The notes: generated by a model not told the origin, from the sequence alone. A DNA stretch of 64,000 nt from Granulicella pectinivorans (GCF_900114625.1 NZ_FOZL01000002.1:558001-622000), one strand, 5' to 3'. Shown: positions 1 through 8,043, numbered from the stretch's first letter. Made by a program: numbers and translations.

Positions 1-12
1 AGTCCTCCCCGC

Positions 13-1335
13 ATGAACCGCCGTCTCACCGCCCTCGCGATCCTGGCCATCGCGCCCGTCCTCTCCGCACAGAACCCCACCATCACCGGCAAAGCCGCCT
101 TTGCCAGCTACGCCAGCCAGGTCCCCGGCGCGCACCGCAGGATCACCGTCGCCGACCTTCCCGAGCCCAACCCCGTGGAATCCGTCGACAACGGAGCCCA
201 CATCGTCCCCCGCCCCGAGTCCCTCTGGCCCTCCGCCCCCGAAGGCTTCAAGGTCGAGCTCTACGCCGGCACCGGCACCTCCGCCATCCAGGGCCCCTTC
301 ACCGAGCCTCGCCTCATCCGCACCGCGCCCAACGGCGACCTCTTCGTCGCCGACTCCCACGGCAACCAGATTCACATCCTCCGCGGCATCACCCCCGACG
401 GCAAAGCCAAAGAAATCTTCACCTACGCCGCCGGCCTCGATCTCCCCTTCGGCATCGCCTTCTATCCCGCCGGCCCCAATCCCAGGTGGATTTACGTAGG
501 CAACACCAAAACCGTCGTCCGCTTCCCTTATAAGTCCGGCGACACCGCCGCCTCCGGCCCGCCTGAGAAGCTCGTCGAGCTCCCCGGCTTCGCCCAGCTT
601 CGCGGTGGCGGACACTGGACCCGCGACATCGTCTTCTCCAAAGACGGCCAGCGCATGCTCGTCTCCGTCGGCTCCGGCTCCAACATCGACGACCCCGATA
701 CCCACCCCAACGAAGAGCACCGTGCCGACGTCCTCGAATACACACCCGAGGGCAAGTTCATCAAGGTCTACGCCTACGGCATCCGCAACTGCGTCGGCGA
801 GGCCATCAACCCCATCACCGGCATGCTCTGGTGCTCCGTCAACGAGCGCGACGGCCTCGGCAACAATCTCGTCCCGGACTACATCACCTCCGTCCAGGAG
901 GGTGGCTTCTACGGCTGGCCCTGGTACTACATGGGCGGCCACCAGGACCCGCGCCACATCGGCAAGCACCCCGAGCTCCAGTCCAAGGTCCTCACCCCCG
1001 ACGTCCTCGTCCAGCCCCACATGGCCTCGCTCGAGATGGTCTTCTACCCCGGTGCCAAAGGCAGCTTTCCCCCCAGCTACGCCGGAGACATCTTCGCCGC
1101 CGAGCACGGCTCCTGGAACCGAGCCAACCGTGGCGGCTACGAGGTCATCCACGTCCCCCTCCACAACGGCAAGGCCGACGGCTCCTACGAGGACTTCCTC
1201 ACCGGCTTTGTCACTCCGGGCGGAGACGTCTGGGGCCGTCCCGTAGGCGTCACCATCGGCAACGACGGAAGCCTCTACGTCACCGACGACGGCAGCAAGT
1301 CCGTCTGGCACGTCACTTACACTGGCAAAAAATAA
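13..1335 (+). CDS. Secreted PQQ-type sugar (sorbosone/glucose) dehydrogenase
   Basis: The 440-aa product begins with a signal peptide (hydrophobic stretch ending in LSAQ) and then reads as a six-bladed beta-propeller of the glucose/sorbosone dehydrogenase family. Typical blade phrases are visible: EPRLIRTAPNGDLFVADS near residue 97, a WTRDIVFSKDG segment near 200, YGIRNCVGEAINP near 255 and GGFYGWPWYYMGG near 300. Such enzymes oxidise sugars in the periplasm with PQQ and pass electrons to the respiratory chain. Only 12 bases precede the ATG, so an earlier start or an operon partner cannot be excluded. The exact substrate cannot be read from sequence. Confidence 0.85.
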   Translation: MNRRLTALAILAIAPVLSAQNPTITGKAAFASYASQVPGAHRRITVADLPEPNPVESVDNGAHIVPRPESLWPSAPEGFKVELYAGTGTSAIQGPFTEPRLIRTAPNGDLFVADSHGNQIHILRGITPDGKAKEIFTYAAGLDLPFGIAFYPAGPNPRWIYVGNTKTVVRFPYKSGDTAASGPPEKLVELPGFAQLRGGGHWTRDIVFSKDGQRMLVSVGSGSNIDDPDTHPNEEHRADVLEYTPEGKFIKVYAYGIRNCVGEAINPITGMLWCSVNERDGLGNNLVPDYITSVQEGGFYGWPWYYMGGHQDPRHIGKHPELQSKVLTPDVLVQPHMASLEMVFYPGAKGSFPPSYAGDIFAAEHGSWNRANRGGYEVIHVPLHNGKADGSYEDFLTGFVTPGGDVWGRPVGVTIGNDGSLYVTDDGSKSVWHVTYTGKK

Positions 1336-1345
1336 ACCGCCCGGA

Positions 1346-1388
1346 GCCCATCTTCGCGACGGTTTGGTCGTTGCGAAGATGGGCGAGG
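1346..1388. repeat. Intergenic hairpin repeat (family C, copy 1)
   Basis: CCCATCTTCGC and GCGAAGATGGG form an 11-bp stem around a ~15-nt loop just after the sugar dehydrogenase stop. It has no U-tract, so it is not a classic terminator. It resembles the hairpins near 8136, 31970 and 37066. Confidence 0.6.
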
Positions 1389-1444
1389 TGTCCCAGGCCT
1401 GGGCCCTGCGCGATCACCGCACCACGAAGTGCTGGACTCTCCAA

Positions 1445-1678
1445 ACACCACACCATGGCCACGGAATCCATCCATTTATCCATGGTTTACCGTCCCGAAA
1501 ATTACAGGTAAATGCCAGAGAAACACCCAGAAATCCCTAAGAAACACCTAAAACGCACCACAAAACCCCACAAATGCCAAAGTTGATTCTTTTCAACCAC
1601 ATACAAGTGTGTCAAAGACGCGAAAAGGTGTGGTGAGGTCGGCACATGTAACTCATGCGTTACTGACGAGTTGCTGAC
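1445..1678 (+). repeat. AT-rich ~235-bp dispersed element (family D, copy 1)
   Basis: This stretch is about 80 percent similar by eye to the reverse complement of 4638-4873. Shared landmarks in order are GGCCAC with ATCCATCCATT, CCCGAAAAT, CAGGTAAATGCCA, GAAACACCTAAAA, AAAACCCCACAAATGCCAAA, GTGTGTC, GAAAAGnTGTGGTGAG and GTTACTGACG. It is clearly AT-richer than its surroundings and has no reading frame. Copy 1 ends about 30 bases before the start of the BNR protein, so it may carry that gene's promoter, which is inference. Confidence 0.75.
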
Positions 1679-1705
1679 AATGGACGGACCACCTATTCTC
1701 GTCCC

Positions 1706-2785
1706 ATGCTCCTGAAACCCCTCCTCGCCGCCCTCCTTCTGGCCGTACCCGCTCACGCGCAGATCGAACTCCAGGAGTCGCACTCCACCGCCAGCCTGCG
1801 TGGGATCGACACCGCCGGAGAAGGTATCGCATGGGCCTCGGGCTCCGGCGGCACCGTCCTCCGCACTGAGGACGGAGGTGCCCTCTGGCAGACCTGCGCC
1901 ACGCCCAAAGGCGCGGAAAAGCTCGATTTTCGCGGCATTCAGGCCATCGACGCGAAGACCGCTGTCATCCTGTCCAGCGGCAAGGGCGACGCCTCCCGCA
2001 TCTACAAGACCACCGACGGCTGCCAGACCTGGAAGCTCGTCTTCAAGAACCCCGATCCAGAGGGCTTCTTCGACGCCATCCGCCGCGTCACCGCGCACCA
2101 GTTCTACGTCCTCGGCGACCCCGTCCAGGACAAGTTTGCCGTCTTCTTCTCCGCCGACACTGGCGACACCTGGGCCATCGCCGACGACCCCGGCCTCGAC
2201 GCCGACAAGGGCGACGGAGCCTTCGCCGCCAGCAACTCCTCGCTCATCTCCATCGGCGCAACCCTCTACTTCGGCACTGGAGGCACCAATAACCCGCATG
2301 TTTACAGGACCTTCGCGAACTGTCCCAAGGACAAGACGAACGTAAGCTGCCCCGTCCAGTGGGTGAAAAGCGATCTCCCGCTCGCCTCCCACAACGCAGC
2401 CGCGGGCGTCTTCTCCCTCGCCGGCCACATGAGCGCGGACCGCGCCAACCGCGCCTTCACCACACTTGTCGCGGTAGGCGGAACCTACGACAAACCCACG
2501 GAAACCGCAGGCACCGCAGCCTTCTCGCACGACGGAGGCAAGACCTGGACCGCATCCGCAACACCGCCAGCAGGCTATCGTTCCGCCGTATCCTACGACC
2601 GCGAGAACCGCGTCTGGATCGCCGCCGGCACCACCGGAGCCGACATCTCGAAGGATGAAGGCAACACCTGGACACCGCTCAAAAACACCGATCCCCCCGC
2701 AGCCTGGAACGCCATCGCCCTCCCCTACCTGGTAGGTGCAAAGGGCCGGATCGGCAAGCTCAGCCCCGGGGCGTCGAAGCCTTAG
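1706..2785 (+). CDS. BNR/Ycf48-like secreted beta-propeller protein
   Basis: The 359-aa product has a signal peptide (cleavage near AHAQ, residue 19) and repeated BNR/sialidase-type blades with the S-x-D-x-G-x-T-W pattern (KTTDGCQTW near 105, SADTGDTW near 150, SHDGGKTW near 270, SKDEGNTW near 320). Proteins of this type are called photosystem assembly-like or oxidoreductase in genome annotations. A glycosidase active site is not evident, so I make no enzymatic claim. It sits alone, downstream of the AT-rich repeat and 324 bases upstream of gnd. Confidence 0.7.
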   Translation: MLLKPLLAALLLAVPAHAQIELQESHSTASLRGIDTAGEGIAWASGSGGTVLRTEDGGALWQTCATPKGAEKLDFRGIQAIDAKTAVILSSGKGDASRIYKTTDGCQTWKLVFKNPDPEGFFDAIRRVTAHQFYVLGDPVQDKFAVFFSADTGDTWAIADDPGLDADKGDGAFAASNSSLISIGATLYFGTGGTNNPHVYRTFANCPKDKTNVSCPVQWVKSDLPLASHNAAAGVFSLAGHMSADRANRAFTTLVAVGGTYDKPTETAGTAAFSHDGGKTWTASATPPAGYRSAVSYDRENRVWIAAGTTGADISKDEGNTWTPLKNTDPPAAWNAIALPYLVGAKGRIGKLSPGASKP

Positions 2786-3109
2786 TCGATACGGATCGGA
2801 GCCGCTTGAGGAGGATGCAATCCACCTTCTGTGCATCACAGTCAGGCCGGTAGAAGGTACGTGCCCACTAGAATGCGGTTTTTATGCGGATGCAGACTGA
2901 GCGAGCCACCCTCATATCTGGCTCCCCGCTCCAGCCAAAATGCGAGATGTTCACACATGGAAATGAAGGATCTGGAAGCATCGTCTTCCCCATCGTTAGC
3001 AAAGATGGTTATAGTGTGCGGACATGGTTTGAGTCGAAAATCGCTTGATTTTTCAGGCGATTGGAGATGCTAGGATAGTGGTTCTACCAATTTAAGGCGG
3101 AGAAACAAC
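2786..3109 (+). promoter_or_regulatory. gnd upstream region with a possible promoter
   Basis: These 324 bases have no convincing gene; the short frame at 2831-3073 has no family look. Near the right end TTTTTC, a 16-nt spacer and TAGGAT (about 3048-3075) could act as -35/-10 for gnd, and GGCGGAG lies 7 bases before its ATG. The promoter call is weak. Confidence 0.3.
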
Positions 3110-4570
3110 ATGGAAAAGGGCAGTTGCGACATCGGATTGATCGGCCTGGCAGTCATGGGCCAGAACCTTGTCTTGAACATGAACGACCACGGATACAAGG
3201 TCGCGGTCTTCAACCGCACCACCTCGAAGGTCGACGAATTCATCAACGACGAAGCCAAGGGCACGCAGGTGGTCGGTACGCATAGCCCGGAAGAGCTCTG
3301 CGCCGCACTGAAGCTGCCCCGCCGCGTGATGATCATGGTCAAGGCCGGCGATGTTGTCGACAAGACGATCGACTCGCTTCTTCCCTACCTCGAGAAGGGC
3401 GACATCGTCATCGACGGCGGCAACTCGCTCTACACCGACTCCGATCGCCGCACCAAGGAACTCGCGGAAAAGGGCATTCTCTTCGTCGGCTCCGGCGTCT
3501 CGGGCGGTGAGGAAGGCGCGCGTTTCGGTCCGTCCATCATGCCGGGCGGCAACCCCGAGGCCTGGCCGCATGTGAAGGAGATCTTCCAGGCCATCTCGGC
3601 GAAGGTCGAAGACGGTACGCCGTGCTGCGACTGGGTGGGCGAAGGGGGTGCGGGCCATTACGTGAAGATGGTCCACAACGGCATCGAATATGGCGATATG
3701 CAGTTGATTGGCGAGGCCTACCAGTTGCTGAAGGACGGGCTCGGCCTGAGCGCCGATGAGTTTGAGGCGGTCTTCTCGGAGTGGAACAAGGGCGAGCTGG
3801 ACAGCTTCCTGATCGAGATTTCGACGACCATCTTCGGCAAGAAGGATGAGGACGGTTCCCCGCTGGTAGACAAGATCCTCGACACAGCCGGGCAGAAGGG
3901 CACGGGCAAGTGGACCGCGATCTCGGCGCTCGACCTGGGCCAGCCGGTGACACTGATCGGCGAGAGCGTGTTCGCACGGTGCCTGTCGGCGCTGAAGGAT
4001 GAGCGCGTGAAGGCGTCGAAGGTGCTGGAAGGGCCGACGGCGAAGCTCTCGATCGCGGACAAGGCGGAGTTCATCGAGCAGGTACGGCGTGCTCTGTACT
4101 GCTCGAAGATGATCAGCTACGCGCAGGGCTACATGCTGCTGCGGGCGGCCGAGAAGGAGATGGGCTGGAAGCTGAACATGGGCGGCGTGGCGCTGATGTG
4201 GCGCGGCGGATGCATCATCCGTTCGGTCTTCCTGGGCGATATCAAGAAGGCCTACGACAAGGACCCGAACCTCGAGAACCTGCTGTTCGACAGCTTTTTC
4301 TCGTCGGCTCTGAACAAGTACCAGGCGAGCTGGCGCAAGGCCCTGATCGCGGCCATCGAGGCTGGTGTTCCGACGCCCGCGTTCTCGACCGCGCTGGCCT
4401 TCTACGACGGCTACCGCACGGCCCGTCTGCCGGCGAACCTGCTGCAGGCGCAGCGCGACTTCTTCGGTGCGCACACCTACGAGCGCATCGACAAGCCGCG
4501 TGGCGAGTTCTTCCATACGAACTGGACCGGCCGCGGCGGACGCGTCTCGTCGAGCACCTACAACGCATAA
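3110..4570 (+). CDS. gnd: 6-phosphogluconate dehydrogenase, decarboxylating
   Basis: The 486-aa enzyme converts 6-phosphogluconate to ribulose 5-phosphate with NADP in the oxidative pentose phosphate pathway. The N-terminal Rossmann motif GLAVMGQNLVLNM is at residues 10-22, the substrate loop VSGGEEGARFGPS near 131, the catalytic-lysine region KMVHNGIEYGDMQ near 186, and the C-terminal NADP tail NWTGRGG near 472. Length matches the long dimeric family. The GGCGGAG ribosome site 7 bases upstream fixes the start. A strong terminator follows, so the gene is monocistronic. Confidence 0.97.
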   Translation: MEKGSCDIGLIGLAVMGQNLVLNMNDHGYKVAVFNRTTSKVDEFINDEAKGTQVVGTHSPEELCAALKLPRRVMIMVKAGDVVDKTIDSLLPYLEKGDIVIDGGNSLYTDSDRRTKELAEKGILFVGSGVSGGEEGARFGPSIMPGGNPEAWPHVKEIFQAISAKVEDGTPCCDWVGEGGAGHYVKMVHNGIEYGDMQLIGEAYQLLKDGLGLSADEFEAVFSEWNKGELDSFLIEISTTIFGKKDEDGSPLVDKILDTAGQKGTGKWTAISALDLGQPVTLIGESVFARCLSALKDERVKASKVLEGPTAKLSIADKAEFIEQVRRALYCSKMISYAQGYMLLRAAEKEMGWKLNMGGVALMWRGGCIIRSVFLGDIKKAYDKDPNLENLLFDSFFSSALNKYQASWRKALIAAIEAGVPTPAFSTALAFYDGYRTARLPANLLQAQRDFFGAHTYERIDKPRGEFFHTNWTGRGGRVSSSTYNA

Positions 4571-4585
4571 ACTGCCAGAGACACC

Positions 4586-4617
4586 AGAAAGGGCCACGGT
4601 TCGCCGTGGCCCTTTCT
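4586..4617 (+). terminator. Rho-independent-like terminator of gnd
   Basis: A perfect 14-bp stem (AGAAAGGGCCACGG) closes on a TTCG tetraloop 16 bases after the gnd stop. The stem itself ends in CCCTTTCT, giving a partial U-tract. Confidence 0.85.
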
Positions 4618-4637
4618 GCATCTGAGGTCAGACCAAT

Positions 4638-4873
4638 GGCAGCATCGCGTCAGTAACCGATGAGTAAAGCGCGGTTATCTCACCACACTTTTCGCCGTTT
4701 CGACACACCCATAAGTGATTGAAAAGAAACAACTTTGGCATTTGTGGGGTTTTATGGTGATTTTTAGGTGTTTCTTCGGGTTTTATGCCTGTTTCTTTGG
4801 CATTTACCTGCGATTTTCGGGTCGGTACAACGTGGGTTAATGGATGGATCGTGTGGCCAAAAGATGGTTTTTT
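4638..4873 (-). repeat. AT-rich ~235-bp dispersed element (family D, copy 2)
   Basis: This is the inverted partner of the element at 1445-1678. The longest shared block (AAAACCCCACAAATGCCAAA and surroundings, 4733-4755 here) is nearly unchanged while the flanks have diverged. This copy lies between two convergent gene ends (gnd and the TetR gene), so it has no gene to drive in its own orientation. Confidence 0.75.
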
Positions 4874-4914
4874 GCGGTTTCCTGCTTTGTGGTGCGGTTA
4901 TCGCGCGAAGGAGG

Positions 4915-5592
4915 TTACTCTTCGTTGTAGATGACCTTGAGGAGGTCGCCGGCCAGCTTGTGCATGGGCTTGAGGAAGGGCAGACCGGCCAGCTTGAGGG
5001 TAAGGAGGAGCATCTTCAGGGTCTGGGTGAAGAGATAGCCGGTGCGGCGCTGGTTTTCGGAGCGGTCGTATACCCAGAAGAGGATGAGGCCCATCTGATA
5101 CATCCAGAGGAGACGAGCGAGATACGGGGCGATGTTGGCGGGGAGCTTTACCTTTGAGTCTTTGGCGGCGCGGTCGAAGCGGGCGATGTCCTGCTCGCGG
5201 ATGGCGGTGGTGGAGACGGAGAAGGGGGAGAGCGGGTGTTCTGGGTCGGTGTGTGCGGAGAGCGCTCCGAGGAGGGCTCGGTTGGGAGCGAAGTAGTCGA
5301 ACTTGGCCTGGATGATGGCGCGGAGACGCTCTTCGAGGGTGGTGGACTGGTCGAGGGCGGTCTCGATGATGGTTTGCATCTCGTCCTGAGCCTGGGCGTA
5401 GAAGGCGAGGACGATGGCGTCTTTCGACTCGAAGTAGTAGTAGGCGGCTCCGGTGGCTACTCCGGCCCGGGCGGCGACGTCGCGCATGGTGGTGCGCTCG
5501 AAGCCGTGCTCGCGGAAGAGATCGAGCGCGGCTCCGAGGATGCGATGGCGGGTTTCGACTGATTTCTTCGTCGCTTTAGCGGGCTGCGTCAT
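4915..5592 (-). CDS. TetR-family transcriptional regulator
   Basis: The 225-aa repressor has the TetR helix-turn-helix at residues ~10-57 (RHRILGAALDLFREHGFERT, then MRDVAARAGVATGAAYYYF) and a helical ligand-binding C-terminal part. I chose the ATG at 5592 because AAGGA lies 6 bases upstream; the longer frame reading from 5661 has no such support. It overlaps the upstream membrane-protein gene by 17 bases, so the two are probably translationally coupled. Two matching palindromes around the operon promoter (5989-6002, 6045-6058) suggest autoregulation. The ligand is unknown. Confidence 0.9.
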   Translation of the reverse strand: MTQPAKATKKSVETRHRILGAALDLFREHGFERTTMRDVAARAGVATGAAYYYFESKDAIVLAFYAQAQDEMQTIIETALDQSTTLEERLRAIIQAKFDYFAPNRALLGALSAHTDPEHPLSPFSVSTTAIREQDIARFDRAAKDSKVKLPANIAPYLARLLWMYQMGLILFWVYDRSENQRRTGYLFTQTLKMLLLTLKLAGLPFLKPMHKLAGDLLKVIYNEE

Positions 5593-5974
5593 AGGGTCCT
5601 TGCTGCCAGGAGGCAGGGGGCGGCGGTGGAAAGGCACTTCCGCGGTGCCGCATCCTGGCAAAGACCAGCATATTGAAGAAGTGCATGCCGCCCAAGATCA
5701 AAAGGACGATCCCAATCTTCGTGCTCTCGAGTTCGATGATCTGGCGGAGGTTGGAGAGGGGGTCTGAGGTCTTGAGTGCGAGGGTGATGTAGCCGGCGTT
5801 GATGAGATAGAAGCCGACGACGAGGAGCTGGTTGATGGAGTCGGCCAGGCCGGCGTTGCCGTGGAAGGCGTCGACCAGGAAGATGCGGCCGTTCTTGTGG
5901 AGGGTGCGGGCGACCCAGATGGTGAGTGTGATGCTGATGGCGAGGTAGGTGAAGTAGCAGAGAGCGACATGCAT
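5576..5974 (-). CDS. Integral membrane protein, first gene of TetR operon
   Basis: The 132-aa product has three likely membrane helices (residues ~4-22, ~46-66, ~86-106) and a proline-rich cytoplasmic tail (FPPPPPAS). The start at 5974 is fixed by AAGGAGA 5 bases upstream. I do not recognise a family with a known function. Its gene overlaps the TetR gene and shares its double-operator promoter, so it is the likely regulated target. A role in transport or envelope response is only a guess. Confidence 0.75.
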   Translation of the reverse strand: MHVALCYFTYLAISITLTIWVARTLHKNGRIFLVDAFHGNAGLADSINQLLVVGFYLINAGYITLALKTSDPLSNLRQIIELESTKIGIVLLILGGMHFFNMLVFARMRHRGSAFPPPPPASWQQGPYDAAR

Positions 5975-5988
5975 GGCGGTTCTCCTTT

Positions 5989-6002
5989 TTCGAACATGTT
6001 CA
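5989..6002 (-). promoter_or_regulatory. TetR-type operator, promoter-proximal site
   Basis: TTCGAACATGTTCA contains the perfect palindrome GAACATGTTC. It lies between the -10 box and the ribosome site of the membrane-protein gene, where bound repressor would block transcription. Confidence 0.6.
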
Positions 6003-6008
6003 TTTATC

Positions 6009-6036
6009 ACTTTAGGCCTGATCCTCACGCTGTCAA
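6009..6036 (-). promoter_or_regulatory. Promoter of membrane protein-TetR operon
   Basis: Read on the minus strand, TTGACA (6036-6031) and TAAAGT (6014-6009) are separated by 16 bases. The -35 is a perfect consensus. Matching operators lie on both sides. Confidence 0.65.
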
Positions 6037-6044
6037 GATAAATT

Positions 6045-6058
6045 TGAACTTGTTCGAA
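6045..6058 (-). promoter_or_regulatory. TetR-type operator, upstream site
   Basis: TGAACTTGTTCGAA is the reverse complement of the proximal operator with one change. The two centres lie 56 bp apart, flanking the promoter. Confidence 0.55.
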
Positions 6059-6095
6059 AAAAAGTGCAGGCGGATGAACTCCGCGGCCCTTGTCT

Positions 6096-6251
6096 TTAAG
6101 AGCTCCACGATGAAGAAGGTTGGACGGGTGGATGGTTGCTCTTTTTCTTCTTTCGGCTTTCGCTGGAGGAGGCGATGTCTTCGGCTCCGGTCTTCTTGAG
6201 GACGGCCCTGGCGATGAGGGCCCCCACAACGAGGCCGGTCACGGAGGCCAT
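6096..6251 (-). CDS. Possible small protein, 51 aa
   Basis: A frame of 51 codons encodes an N-terminal glycine-zipper-like hydrophobic stretch (VTGLVVGALIARAVL), then a lysine cluster RKKKK and a Ser/Pro-rich end. There is no clear ribosome binding site upstream and I know no family. It is kept because the composition looks protein-like in a stretch otherwise without a gene. Confidence 0.25.
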   Translation of the reverse strand: MASVTGLVVGALIARAVLKKTGAEDIASSSESRKKKKSNHPPVQPSSSWSS

Positions 6252-6274
6252 GGTGGGACGGGCGGCTCGAAGAG

Positions 6275-6410
6275 TGTCCTGCCGGACGGGCGCCCTGCGC
6301 GGGCGGCGGTCACTTTGTGACGTGCGACTGCTTCGCGTGGGCCTCCCGCTGGCCGGCGTGGAGTTGGATGCTCGACCAACGGGAGAGCTCCCGAAGAGAC
6401 ACGAGGCTTT
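6275..6410 (+). repeat. Dispersed GC-rich element (family A, copy 1)
   Basis: The copy opens with GTCCTGCCGGACGGG, continues with GCGGTCACTTTGTGACG and TGCTTCGCGTGGGCCTCCCG and ends near GGGAGAGCTCCCGAAG. The same ordered blocks recur at 30175, 42674, 54092 and 60819. It has internal dyads and no gene. Confidence 0.7.
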
Positions 6411-6418
6411 GCGAACGG

Positions 6419-6694
6419 CTAAAAGTGGAGGCGCTGCCAGGCCTGCCAGGTGTACATGCCTACGATGACGGCTCCGAGCAGCGCAGAGGCTCCTCCAAAG
6501 GCTCGCAACGCGGGCTGCGTGCGTTTGACGTTCTTGACGATGTTGTTCTGGAACTCCTCCTCGGCGTGGTTGTTGCCGTTGAGGAAGAGTTGATCCTCTT
6601 CGTAGCGGGTGAGGGTGGCGTTGTAGGCGAGGAGACCAAGGAATCCGGCAGTGACGGCTCCCCAGATGACGAGCATGATGATTTCGGTGGTCAT
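6419..6694 (-). CDS. Small membrane protein, tandem paralogue 2
   Basis: The 91-aa product has two membrane helices (residues ~5-23 and ~64-82) separated by a charged loop containing TRYEEDQLFLNG. It is about 60 percent identical to the protein at 7007-7282. The start at 6694 follows GGAGGAAC; the longer frame to 6967 runs into the intergenic region and is rejected. Function unknown. Confidence 0.75.
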   Translation of the reverse strand: MTTEIIMLVIWGAVTAGFLGLLAYNATLTRYEEDQLFLNGNNHAEEEFQNNIVKNVKRTQPALRAFGGASALLGAVIVGMYTWQAWQRLHF

Positions 6695-6854
6695 GATCTT
6701 GTTCCTCCGGAACAATCCATTGCGTGCGCCCAGCTTTGGCTGCGCGAGAAGCGAGTCAAGGTGGAGCGGGTGGATCATACGCCGCGATTCGAGCGGTTTG
6801 CACGGAATTTCTTGAGAAAATGGCGGATTTTTTTGTGGGGTCTGTCTGGGAATG

Positions 6855-6883
6855 AAAACCCCATCCTTGTCAGGGGATGGGGT
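6855..6883 (-). terminator. Terminator between the paralogues
   Basis: ACCCCATCC and GGATGGGGT pair (6858-6866 with 6875-6883). Read on the minus strand the stem is followed by TTTTCATT, fitting termination of the gene at 7007-7282 and leaving the second paralogue its own promoter. Confidence 0.6.
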
Positions 6884-7006
6884 GCCTCGGGGGAGGAGTT
6901 TGGCAGGTTCGGTGGGCGGGGGACCGATGCTGGAGCGGAGAGCCGGTACGTGGGGCTGAAGCCTCACTTTTCTACAACGGCAAAAGCGGTTTTGCTATGC
7001 CATCGT

Positions 7007-7282
7007 TCAGGACTGGAGGTAGACCCAGGCCTGCCAGGTGTACATGGCGACGAGCAGGGTTCCGAGGAGCACGGAGGCCCCGCCGAAGACGCGCAGCATG
7101 GGTTCGGCGCGCTGGACGTTGCGGACCAGCTTCTGCTGGAAGACTTCGCGGTCGCGGTCGTGGCCGCTGAGGAAGAGCTGGTCGTCTTCATAGCGGGTGA
7201 GGGTGGCGGTGTAGGCCAGAAGGGCAAGGAAGCCGACGGTGAGGACTCCCCATAGAGTGAGCATCGCTGCTTCAGCGGTCAT
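7007..7282 (-). CDS. Small membrane protein, tandem paralogue 1
   Basis: This 91-aa protein has the same two-helix layout as its neighbour at 6419-6694, with the shared loop TRYEDDQLFLSG and the shared C-terminal MYTWQAW. GGAGGAAT lies 7 bases before the ATG. The pair looks like an old tandem duplication. I do not recognise a function. Confidence 0.75.
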   Translation of the reverse strand: MTAEAAMLTLWGVLTVGFLALLAYTATLTRYEDDQLFLSGHDRDREVFQQKLVRNVQRAEPMLRVFGGASVLLGTLLVAMYTWQAWVYLQS

Positions 7283-7339
7283 GATCGTATTCCTCCGAAA
7301 AGTGCAACAATTGTGTGGTGCGAGCCCGGGAAGGTGCCA

Positions 7340-7372
7340 CCAATCTGGTTACGCGGGTAACAATTGGATTGG
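7340..7372. promoter_or_regulatory. Nested dyad upstream of the paralogue pair
   Basis: GTTACGCGGGTAAC (7348-7361) is a 5-bp inverted repeat with a 4-bp centre, nested inside CCAATC...GATTGG (7340-7345 and 7367-7372). It lies about 60 bases upstream of the minus-strand gene ending at 7282 and ~210 bases upstream of erpA. It looks like a protein-binding site. Confidence 0.35.
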
Positions 7373-7580
7373 TTACGGGTTGATCGTATCCCGCGATTTG
7401 GCCGATAAGCCTTGGTTTGGCGCAAGCCTGGCACACTTAAGTAATGAACGTGCGACCGTGGGCGGGTGTGCCGCATCTGTATGAGTGGCGATATGCGTTT
7501 GGTTTGGTCGGAGTTTGCTCCGGCACGACTGGTGGGCATACACTTACACGTAGTTTGATCTTCGAAGGAGAACGTTCCCC

Positions 7581-7961
7581 ATGGCGACTGCAACCGTAAC
7601 CCCTGAAGTGGTAAATGCTCCCGCAACCTCGACGACGCCCGTGAGCCTGACTCCGGCTGCGATTGGCAAGGTGCGTGAGATTATGGCGACGCAGGAGCCG
7701 ATTCCGGCTGGTCTGCGGATTGGCGTAGTGGGCGGCGGATGTTCGGGGTTCCAGTACTCGATGTCGTTTGAGAATGCAGCCGGCATGATGGACAAGGTGC
7801 TGAAGTTCGAGGACCTGAAGGTGTTCGTGGACGCGACGTCGGCGATGTACCTGAATGGCTGCGTGGTGGATTACGTCGAGACGCTTGAGGCGGCTGGCTT
7901 CAAGTTCGAGAATCCCACGGTGAAGAGCACGTGCGGATGCGGATCTTCGTTCAGCGTCTAA
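7581..7961 (+). CDS. erpA: Iron-sulfur cluster insertion protein, A-type (ErpA/IscA)
   Basis: The 126-aa A-type carrier receives Fe-S clusters from the assembly scaffold and passes them to client enzymes. The HesB/IscA fold is clear: GVVGGGCSGFQY near residue 49 carries the first cysteine, and TCGCGSSFSV at the C-terminus carries the other two. An N-terminal Thr/Val/Pro-rich extension of ~20 residues precedes the domain. AAGGAGAA lies 10 bases before the ATG. A terminator follows, so it is transcribed alone. Confidence 0.92.
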   Translation: MATATVTPEVVNAPATSTTPVSLTPAAIGKVREIMATQEPIPAGLRIGVVGGGCSGFQYSMSFENAAGMMDKVLKFEDLKVFVDATSAMYLNGCVVDYVETLEAAGFKFENPTVKSTCGCGSSFSV

Positions 7962-8009
7962 GAGCAGAGTTCAGGTCCTGGAGCCTAAGGCTCCCGAAAA
8001 GGAACGGCA

Positions 8010-8043
8010 TAGGCTTCGCCCGATTTTGGGCGGGGCCTTTTGT
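8010..8043 (+). terminator. Rho-independent terminator of erpA
   Basis: GGCTTCGCCC and GGGCGGGGCC form a stem around GATTTT and are followed by TTTTGTTTT. Confidence 0.75.

Noticed and set aside
2831..3073. 80-codon frame upstream of gnd
   Set aside because: No ribosome site, no domain and mixed composition; it overlaps the probable gnd promoter.
3092..4621. 509-codon minus-strand frame opposite gnd
   Set aside because: It mirrors gnd codon for codon, is Arg/His/Leu-rich and has no domain; gnd is unmistakable.
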